DNA of 64,000 nucleotides from SIRX01 sp965213905 (GTDB lineage Bacteria; Actinomycetota; Rubrobacteria; Rubrobacterales; Rubrobacteraceae). This document shows, one piece after another, positions 58,129-64,000 of this stretch. The notes under the pieces were generated by a model. That model ran no database searches and was not told the origin of the DNA. It saw only the letters and a program-made list of their open reading frames with translations. A program made the translations under genes and the position numbers. The DNA lies in contig OZ243922.1 of assembly GCA_965213905.1 (NCBI GenBank), positions 496,001 to 560,000 on the forward strand. Direction: 5' to 3'. Each line of letters starts with the position of its first letter. Positions within the stretch are counted from its first letter, which is position 1.

Positions 58129-59034
58129 CTAGCCGCGCTGGCCGACGGTTACGCGAACGGTCTCCGCCCCGCCCCCCCGGATCACCGCGACCTCTACCTC
58201 TTTGCCGACCCGTTCGCCGGTCAAGAGGGCTTGTAGCTCCTCGGTGTCTCCGACGGTTTCCCCATCCATCCCGACCAGGATGTCCCCCATAAACACTCCC
58301 CCGCGGTCTGCGGGGCTATCCTCTTCGACCCCTACCACGAGCAAGCCCCGGCTCCGGTTTTCGGCGCGCTGGGCCGCCGGCAGGCGCACCGGCTGGCTCA
58401 GTATCCCGAGGTATCCACGCTTTACGTGGCCCTGGTCCTTCAACGTCCCGGCCACCCGCCAGGCCACGTCCGCCGGGACCGCCAGCGTGACGCCGCGCAT
58501 CATGCCCGCGACGACCACGCCCAGCACGTTGCCGCGGACGTCAACGAGAGGCCCGCCCCCGAGGCCCGGGTACGGCGTCGCGTCCGTCTGGACGTACCGC
58601 TCCATCATCGTTCCCCGCCCCGTCCGCAACGGCCCGCCGGCCGCGCTCACCACCCCGAAACCAGCCCGCAACCCCTCGCGTCCCGGACGCCCAACGGCCA
58701 GGGCGATTTGTCCTACCCGCACCACTTCCGCAGGCGTCGCCGGTTCGGCGTCCAACCCCTCGACTTCCAGCAGCGCCAGATCGCTCGCGGGGTCCCGGCC
58801 CACGATACGGGCCGGCAACTTTTTGCCGTCTCCCTTCTCAACCGTAATGCCTTCCTCCCGCTGCAAAGCATGGTCCGCGACGAGCACCAGGCCCACGTCG
58901 TAGACGGTCCCGCTGGCGCCCCGCCGCCTCCGGCTGTTCACCTTGACCACGGACGTCCCGGCCTTCTCCACCGCGTCGGCCATACCGTCAGATAACGCGT
59001 TCAAAACTTCCGGGCTCTCTTTAAGGTTCTCCAC
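58129..59034 (-). CDS. HtrA/DegP-like PDZ protein, catalytic Ser replaced by Gly
   Basis: About 301 residues: a chymotrypsin-fold domain and a PDZ domain (YLGILSQPVR, GLLVVGVEEDSPADRGGVFMGDILVGMDG). The fold is that of HtrA, with His in VADHAL and Asp in DPASDLALLEVEG. At the nucleophile, the usual NSGGPLV reads LGGGPLV (PYPGLGGGPLVDVRG), so the catalytic Ser is Gly159. It cannot be a serine protease. No signal peptide or membrane helix, so it is cytoplasmic. I chose GTG 59034, with CTGGAG 6 bases upstream. Paired with the LuxR regulator. PDZ binding is the remaining plausible role. Confidence 0.82.
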   Translation of the reverse strand: MENLKESPEVLNALSDGMADAVEKAGTSVVKVNSRRRRGASGTVYDVGLVLVADHALQREEGITVEKGDGKKLPARIVGRDPASDLALLEVEGLDAEPATPAEVVRVGQIALAVGRPGREGLRAGFGVVSAAGGPLRTGRGTMMERYVQTDATPYPGLGGGPLVDVRGNVLGVVVAGMMRGVTLAVPADVAWRVAGTLKDQGHVKRGYLGILSQPVRLPAAQRAENRSRGLLVVGVEEDSPADRGGVFMGDILVGMDGETVGDTEELQALLTGERVGKEVEVAVIRGGGAETVRVTVGQRG

Positions 59035-59183
59035 TATTTTCTCCAGGCTTCGTTTGTACCTGAAGAGACTGTATCCCCGGTATCGGGAAAGAACACCGCC
59101 CGTCCGGCTAGTTTTCAATCACTGAAAGGTTAGTTGCAGCGAACCCGTCAACTTATCGAAATGAGCAAAACTGCTTGTGCAGG

Positions 59184-59749
59184 TTAGGTGATCTGACCCG
59201 CTATAGCATAAACCATGAGGAGCTGGGCGATCGGACCGGTTATCCAGGCATGGCGATTCGTGAGCTCGCCAAATTCTACAAACCGACCTCGGCCTACGCT
59301 GTCCTGAGTTTCCAGAACCCGCCTGATTTCCCCGACCATTTCTTTCAGAGCCTCGGTGTCCTCGCCCCCACGTTCCTCGATTTCTGCCTTCAGGTCTTGA
59401 AAGTCGAAGGTTTGATGAAACTCGACATGCGATTGTGTTCCGATCGCCGATCCATAAGTTGGACCGAAGATATTGAAGATCGGGAATCCTGTACTGCTGG
59501 ACTTGAAGGTCCGTTCCTCATGCTCGGCCTCTGTCTCATACTTGACAACCAGAGCGAAGGAACTTTGGTTGTACATTTGGGTGTGTGTCGATAATGTAAA
59601 CGATGCCACCGGAATCGACTGACAAAGTTTTGTCACCGCGCTCGACATTGATTTCCGTGGGTTTTTATTCCTTCAGTATCAAAGACTTCTTTTCCATGAA
59701 GGATTTGAAGCTTTTCTCCACCCATCCTCATGAATTGTTTTAAGTTCAT
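59184..59749 (-). pseudogene. Frameshifted gene of unknown family
   Basis: An ATG at 59749 with GGAGAG 7-8 bases upstream opens a frame reading MNLKQFMRMGGEKLQILHGK and EVFDTEGIK that runs out after a run of five A. The minus-strand DNA continues in protein-like form in other frames: ERGDKTLSVDSGGIVYIID, then SSFALVVKYETEAEHEERTF and, to the end, DFQDLKAEIEERGGEDTEAL and GEIRRVLETQ. The total length is not a multiple of three, so at least one indel exists. The region is A+T-richer than its flanks. Not recognised. Confidence 0.55.
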
Positions 59750-59846
59750 TTCAACTCTCCTCAGAATCCTTCGCGTGGTTCAGGCGGTTACGTTCTAGCC
59801 GACCATGCTCGACTCTCGATCAAAACCTTCTAGCAGCACGCATCAT

Positions 59847-60542
59847 TCACCAAGCAATCGGTCGCCGGTCCCGGAAAAAGCCGCCGGTAGGACCGCTGTC
59901 CTGGAGCGTTGCGGCCCAGACGGGGGTGTCGGCGCCTTCCTCTACCGTGCGCGAGGCGTTTGTGCCGCCCATATCGGTCTGGACCCAGCCGGGGCAGACG
60001 GAGTTTACGAGGATTCCAGCCCCCCGGAGCTCGGAGGAGAGGATGCGGGTGAGGACGTTCAGGCCCGCTTTGGAGAGCCGGTAGCCGGGCTGGCCGCCGC
60101 CCATGTCTTCCAGCGCGCCGAGGCCGCTGGAGACGTTGACGATCCTGCCGTAGCCGCCCCGCCGCATTAGCGGCACCGCCGCCTCGCACAGCCGCCAGGC
60201 CCCGAACAGGTTCGCCTCCAGCGCCCCCCGCACCCGGTCGAGGTCGGCGTCCACGCCGCCCTGGCCGTCGTCGTTCATAATGCCGGCGTTGTTCACCAAA
60301 ACGTCAAGACTCCCGAACTCTTCTCCGATGGACTCTACGAGCCGGTTCACACTGTCCCCATCGGTAACGTCTAGCTGCCGGGCGTGAACGTCGCCGTCCA
60401 GCTTTCCGGCCGCTTCCCGGCCCTGTTCTTCGTCGCGGGAGCCGAGAACGACCGTGTACCCTTTCCCGGCGAGTTGGCGGCAGATCTCCAACCCTATCCC
60501 CCGGTTTCCTCCGCTCACCAAAGCAACCCTGTTGTCCGTCAC
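59847..60542 (-). CDS. Short-chain dehydrogenase/reductase (carbonyl reductase-like)
   Basis: A 231-residue SDR. NRVALVSGGNRGIGLEICRQL gives the NADPH site (GxxxGIG), SLDVLVNNAGI follows, then the catalytic Ser in IVNVSSGLGAL and Tyr-x3-Lys in GYRLSKAGLN. The family resembles plant/fungal-type carbonyl reductases. GTG 60542 behind AAGGAGG. Substrate unknown. Confidence 0.88.
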   Translation of the reverse strand: MTDNRVALVSGGNRGIGLEICRQLAGKGYTVVLGSRDEEQGREAAGKLDGDVHARQLDVTDGDSVNRLVESIGEEFGSLDVLVNNAGIMNDDGQGGVDADLDRVRGALEANLFGAWRLCEAAVPLMRRGGYGRIVNVSSGLGALEDMGGGQPGYRLSKAGLNVLTRILSSELRGAGILVNSVCPGWVQTDMGGTNASRTVEEGADTPVWAATLQDSGPTGGFFRDRRPIAW

Positions 60543-60577
60543 AACGAAACCTCCTTATAAAAACGTATCCCGAAATA

Positions 60578-61045
60578 CTACACGCCGAGCCACCCGAACG
60601 CCGCCTCAACCGCCTCTTTTGGGGATGATGCTGGTACGACGTGGCCGTCGAGTTTCCAGCCCTCCAACCCTACCACCGGGCGCCCGGCCTTCTTCGCCAG
60701 CCCGATCTCCGAGAGCGTCCCGTACCCGCCCCCGACCGAGATCACCACGTCAGCCGTACAAACCACCGCCAGGTTCCGCGCCTGCCCCACGCCCGTTACC
60801 ACCGAGTACGAGAGATATTCGTTCGCCCGACCGCGATCCTCGTCCGGCAGAATACCGATAGCAACACCGCCGGCCTCCGTGGCGCCGCGGGCCGCGGCCT
60901 CCATCACGCCGCCGAGTCCGCCGCAGACGACGAGGCCTCCCCTCCCGACAACGAGCCGCCCGACCTCGCGGGCCTGATTGTAGAGTTCGCCGTCGGCTCT
61001 GCCGGCTTCTCCGGCGCCGATGACCGCGACGTAAGGGGGGCTCAC
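60578..61045 (-). CDS. LOG-like protein (TIGR00725)
   Basis: About 155 residues of Rossmann-like fold: YVAVIGAGEAGRADGELYNQA, VVCGGLGGVMEAAARGATEAGGVAIGILPDE (in pieces), VVISVGGGYGTLSEIGLA, ending GYGTLSEIGLAKKAGRPVVGLEGW. Members of TIGR00725 relate to LOG/lysine decarboxylase proteins, which hydrolyse nucleotide monophosphates, but the PGGxGTxxE of true LOGs is GGGYGTLSE here. GTG 61045 overlaps the helicase stop as GTGA, so it is translationally coupled to it. Confidence 0.82.
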   Translation of the reverse strand: MSPPYVAVIGAGEAGRADGELYNQAREVGRLVVGRGGLVVCGGLGGVMEAAARGATEAGGVAIGILPDEDRGRANEYLSYSVVTGVGQARNLAVVCTADVVISVGGGYGTLSEIGLAKKAGRPVVGLEGWKLDGHVVPASSPKEAVEAAFGWLGV

Positions 61046-63327
61046 AGGGTCGGATAGTTGTCTACCTGGCCGAGCAGGTAGCGGAGAAAGCTGACGGCCC
61101 CGCCCTTGCTCAGCGGCTCGTTCCAGTTGCCGCATTTGGGAGACTGGATGCAGGCCGGGCAACCCTTTTCGCAGGGGCAGCGGGTGATAACGCCCAAAGT
61201 ATCGCGGGCGAGTGATTCGAATTCGTCGTAGCCGCGGCGGGAGATGCCGACGCCGCCGGGGTATCCGTCGTAGACGAAGACCGTCGGGAGGCGGTTCTGA
61301 CGGTGGGCGGGGGTCGAGAGGCCGCCGATGTCCGCCCGGTCGCACATGGCGAAAAGGGGCAGGAGCCCGATCAGGCCGTGTTCCCCGGCGTGCAGCGCGC
61401 CGCCGAAGCTCTCGAAGCTCGGCCGGGCGTCTTTGGGTAGCGGCGGCAAAGAGATCCAGAACGCCTGGGTTTCGAGCACCACGTCCGGCAGGTCCAACGG
61501 AAAGACCCCAATTTCCCTGTCGTCGGCGACCTGGACTTTTTTGTAGTACGTCACGGAATCTGTGGTCCGCACCCGTCCCCAGTGGAGCGTCGCGCCGTTG
61601 GCGAGGTCGCGCCGCTCCAGCTCTTCGAGGACCTCTACGTCGGTCTCGGTGCGCGGGCGGGTGTAATAGCGGTTCGGGACTTTGCGGGCGACGGCCCGGC
61701 CGGCGGCGAGGTTCAGGTCTTCTACTTCGTAGGCCGTTCCGCGGTGGAGGTAAGTCGCGCCGGGGTGGAGTTCACCGGGGGCGCGGGAAGACTCTGCGGT
61801 CCCGATCACCTCTCCGTCCGTGTCGGAGATTAGTACCGTCGCCGAGGACGCCGACCGCAAAGAGAGATCCCGCGCCGGATGCCCCCCGCCCACGTATACG
61901 AGCCGCCCGCCGCTCGACGCGAGTTTCCCCGGTCCCAGCATCGTCTTTGCAACGCTCCGGTAAGCCGGCCCGAAATATTTCTCGTCCTCACCATCCAGCG
62001 GGGCTTCGTGGGCGGCAGCGAGTAGGTGCGGCCCGAGGATGTACGGGTTCTCCATCGTCACGCGGGCGGCCTCCACCCGGCGTCCCAGCACCCGGCTCGC
62101 GTTCTCGAAGAGGAACTGGTCCAATGAGTCGCGGCCGGGGATGTAGACGGCCAGAGCCGGGGCATCCCCGCGCCCGGCCCTCCCCCACTGCTGCCAGATC
62201 GAGGCGACACTCCCCGGATACCCGCAGCACACCACCGCGTCGAGCGTGCCCACGTCCACCCCGAGCTCCAGGGCGTTCGTCGAAACGACGCCGAGCAGGT
62301 CGCCTTTGAACAACCGACTTTCTATGTCGCGCCGCTCCCGGGTGGTGTACCCGGCGCGGTAAGGTGAGATCTTCTTCGCGCCGTCTACCCCGAGCCGGTC
62401 GGCGGCGTAGCTGTAGATGAGCTCTGCCGCCTTGCGCGTCCTCGCAAAGGCTATCGTCCGCACCCCCTGCCGCACCAACTCCGCGAACACCAGCGCGCCT
62501 TCGGTCAGCAAACTCCGGCGCTCGCCTTTCTCCTTGTCCAGCAACGGCGGGTTGCGGAAGACCACGCGCCGCGGCCCGGATGAAGCCCCGTCCTCGTCCA
62601 CGAGCGCGAAGGGCAGGCCGGTCAGGCTCTCGGCCAACTCTTGCGGGTTCGCTATCGTGGCGCTCGTCAGGACGAACTTAGGATCCCCGCCGTGCAACTC
62701 CGCGACCCGCCGGAGCCGCCGCAGGACCGCGGCGACGTGGGAGCCGAAGACGCCGCGCAACACGTGGGCCTCGTCCACCGCCACGATCTCCAGGTTCCGC
62801 AGGAAGTCTCCCCAGGCGTCGTGGTTCGGCAGGATGCCGACGTTGAGCATGTCCGGGTTGGTCAAGAGGATGTTGGACTTGCGCCGAATGTCCGCCCGCA
62901 GCGCCTGCGGCGTGTCGCCGTCGTAGGTGCCCGCGTGAACGCCTCGCAACCCGAAGCCCCCGATCTTGCCGAGTTGGTCTTGGGCCAGAGCTTTTGTCGG
63001 GTAGAGAAAGAGCGCCCGGCTCGCGGCGCTTTCCAGGGCGTTTTCGAAGGCCGGTATCTTGTAGCAGAGCGACTTACCACTCGCCGTCGCGGTCGCCACC
63101 ACAACGTTTTCCCCGGCCCGTACCCGCCCGTAGGCTTCGAGTTGGTGGGAGTAGAGCCGGTCCACACCTTCCCGGGAAAGCGCCGCCGAAAGTTCGGGGT
63201 GGAGGTTCGGAACCTCGACGAGCGTGGCCTCGCGGGGTGCGAGAGAAGCAACCGTCTGGCCCAAAGAGTCTACGGCGCGACGGCTCATGCCGGAAAGCGG
63301 CGTGGGGTTTTCGGTCTTAGAGCTCAC
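61042..63327 (-). CDS. MrfA/Hrq1-like DEAD/DEAH-box helicase with DUF1998
   Basis: A 761-residue SF2 helicase. Motif I ATATASGKSLCYKIP, motif II VDEAHVLRG, motif III LTSATIANP, and the C-terminal helicase motif VI SIWQQWGRAGRGDAPAL. After the two RecA domains there is a DUF1998 region with a cysteine cluster, ITRCPCEKGCPACIQSPKCGN, the zinc-binding element of Hrq1/MrfA-type helicases. These act in repair of crosslink or alkylation damage in bacteria. GTG 63327 overlaps the recR stop by 11 bases. Confidence 0.9.
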   Translation of the reverse strand: MSSKTENPTPLSGMSRRAVDSLGQTVASLAPREATLVEVPNLHPELSAALSREGVDRLYSHQLEAYGRVRAGENVVVATATASGKSLCYKIPAFENALESAASRALFLYPTKALAQDQLGKIGGFGLRGVHAGTYDGDTPQALRADIRRKSNILLTNPDMLNVGILPNHDAWGDFLRNLEIVAVDEAHVLRGVFGSHVAAVLRRLRRVAELHGGDPKFVLTSATIANPQELAESLTGLPFALVDEDGASSGPRRVVFRNPPLLDKEKGERRSLLTEGALVFAELVRQGVRTIAFARTRKAAELIYSYAADRLGVDGAKKISPYRAGYTTRERRDIESRLFKGDLLGVVSTNALELGVDVGTLDAVVCCGYPGSVASIWQQWGRAGRGDAPALAVYIPGRDSLDQFLFENASRVLGRRVEAARVTMENPYILGPHLLAAAHEAPLDGEDEKYFGPAYRSVAKTMLGPGKLASSGGRLVYVGGGHPARDLSLRSASSATVLISDTDGEVIGTAESSRAPGELHPGATYLHRGTAYEVEDLNLAAGRAVARKVPNRYYTRPRTETDVEVLEELERRDLANGATLHWGRVRTTDSVTYYKKVQVADDREIGVFPLDLPDVVLETQAFWISLPPLPKDARPSFESFGGALHAGEHGLIGLLPLFAMCDRADIGGLSTPAHRQNRLPTVFVYDGYPGGVGISRRGYDEFESLARDTLGVITRCPCEKGCPACIQSPKCGNWNEPLSKGGAVSFLRYLLGQVDNYPTL

Positions 63328-63916
63328 GACGACCGGCGAATGCCCGGCCCAGGGTTACCTCGTCGGCGTATTCGAGGTCGCCGCCCACGGGCAGGCCGCT
63401 GGCGAGCGCCGTGACCCGCACGGGCATCTCTTCGACTTCCTGCGCGATGTAGAGCGCCGTCGCCTCGCCGGTGGTGTTGGGGTTGGTGGCGACGACGATC
63501 TCTTTGGTTCCCTCGCTCTTGACCCGCTCGACGAGCTCGGCGATTCGCAGGTCGTCCGCCTCGACGCCGTCCAGGGGCGAGAGGGCGCCGCCCAGGACAT
63601 GGTAGAGGCCCCGGTACTCGGCGGTGCGTTCGATGGGACCGATATCGTAGGGGTCTTCGACGGCGCAGATCACGGACTCGTCCCGCCGGGCGTCCCGGCA
63701 GATTTCGCATTCCTCGGCCTCCGTGAGGTTGAAGCACCGTTTGCACGGCTTGATCCGCTCCTTGACCTCTTTTAGGGCTTCGGCCAGCCCGTAGGCGTCG
63801 TCGGGACGGGAGCGCACGACGTGGAAAGCGATGCGCTGGGCGCTCTTTGGTCCGATGGAGGGGAGTTTGGAGAGTTCGGTTATGAGCCGTTCTACCGGCC
63901 GCGCGTAGGTCGCCAA
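63317..63916 (-). CDS. recR: Recombination protein RecR
   Basis: Loads RecA onto SSB-coated gaps with RecF and RecO. 199 residues, the normal size: N-terminal HhH region LITELSKLPSIGPKSAQRIAFHVV, the zinc finger CKRCFNLTEAEECEICRD with four Cys, and the Toprim domain with VEDPYDIGPIE and VVATNPNTTGEATALYI. TTG 63916. It follows ybaB, the usual dnaX-ybaB-recR order. Confidence 0.95.
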   Translation of the reverse strand: MATYARPVERLITELSKLPSIGPKSAQRIAFHVVRSRPDDAYGLAEALKEVKERIKPCKRCFNLTEAEECEICRDARRDESVICAVEDPYDIGPIERTAEYRGLYHVLGGALSPLDGVEADDLRIAELVERVKSEGTKEIVVATNPNTTGEATALYIAQEVEEMPVRVTALASGLPVGGDLEYADEVTLGRAFAGRREL

Positions 63917-63927
63917 TTATCTCCCGG

Positions 63928-64000
63928 CTACATTCCGGGCAGGTTGAGACCCATGTCGCCCAAGCCCCCGGTGATGCCGCCAAGCTTTTTGGAGGCCATC
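63928..64000 (-). CDS. ybaB: YbaB/EbfC nucleoid-associated protein, 3' end only
   Basis: The minus strand, reading from the right edge to TAG 63928, gives MASKKLGGITGGLGDMGLNL then PGM, the C-terminus of YbaB/EbfC family DNA-binding proteins (ends in TGGLxxPGM). The gene begins outside the window. Adjacent to recR as in most bacteria. Confidence 0.8.
   Translation of the reverse strand, partial: MASKKLGGITGGLGDMGLNLPGM

Noticed and set aside
61212..62309. Arg-rich 365-codon plus-strand frame
   Set aside because: Antisense to the helicase; composition is that of a GC-rich shadow frame.

Overview
The window reads as chromosome of a high-GC, Gram-positive actinobacterium, most likely a deep-branching Rubrobacter-like lineage. 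The supports are a dnaK-grpE-dnaJ-hspR operon with a MerR-type HspR, an MtrA-MtrB-LpqB-like operon, a sortase, RNase HIII, paired DUF1622 proteins, a DUF389 protein, a 2-phosphoglycerate kinase-like gene, heavy use of GTG and TTG starts, and many 4-base start/stop overlaps. The genus is an inference from gene content; no rRNA is present to confirm it. I see no phage, insertion sequence, CRISPR array or replication origin.

Layout. 1-5.7 kb: NAD(P)HX repair enzyme (cut by the window edge) and acpS, divergent from a lipid kinase; then a sortase, a guanine deaminase-like enzyme and a DUF389 membrane protein. 5.7-24 kb is an accessory, visibly eroding region: oxidoreductases, a duplicated-domain lipoprotein, DUF1622 pair, PLD/cardiolipin-synthase-like protein, TetR-controlled P450, antiporter, MacB-like exporter, two AI-2E transporters and a YihY protein. 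Scattered among them are remnants of tspO, a CYP152 P450, a quinone oxidoreductase paralogue and at least two membrane genes. 24-35 kb: glmS, acyltransferases, an acylphosphatase-rnhC-ltaE operon, a GT2-GtrA-GAF fusion and a SAM hydrolase-like gene. 35-40 kb: the heat-shock operon. 40-44.5 kb: an envelope two-component system with lipoprotein. 44-50 kb: 2-phosphoglycerate kinase-like gene, glyS and others. 50-53 kb: glycine betaine OpuA transporter. 53-64 kb: tRNA-Arg, birA, DedA, a TIMP-like secreted protein, an ECF sigma factor with DUF4349 partner, an inactive HtrA-like protein with a LuxR regulator, an MrfA-like helicase, recR and the end of ybaB.

The strongest single observation is at 15279-15827: a thiol peroxidase-like (AhpD/CMD) gene whose CxxC active site carries an in-frame TGA at the second cysteine, followed at once by a bacterial SECIS-like hairpin. 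It is probably a selenoprotein. Other points of note: six genes with a TANNNT -10 element exactly 6 bases before ATG (leaderless mRNAs); two or three genes whose only well-placed start after a good Shine-Dalgarno is ACG; pseudogenes made by clean internal deletions; an HtrA homologue whose catalytic Ser is Gly beside a LuxR protein lacking its phospho-acceptor Asp; and a glycosyltransferase-flippase-GAF fusion.
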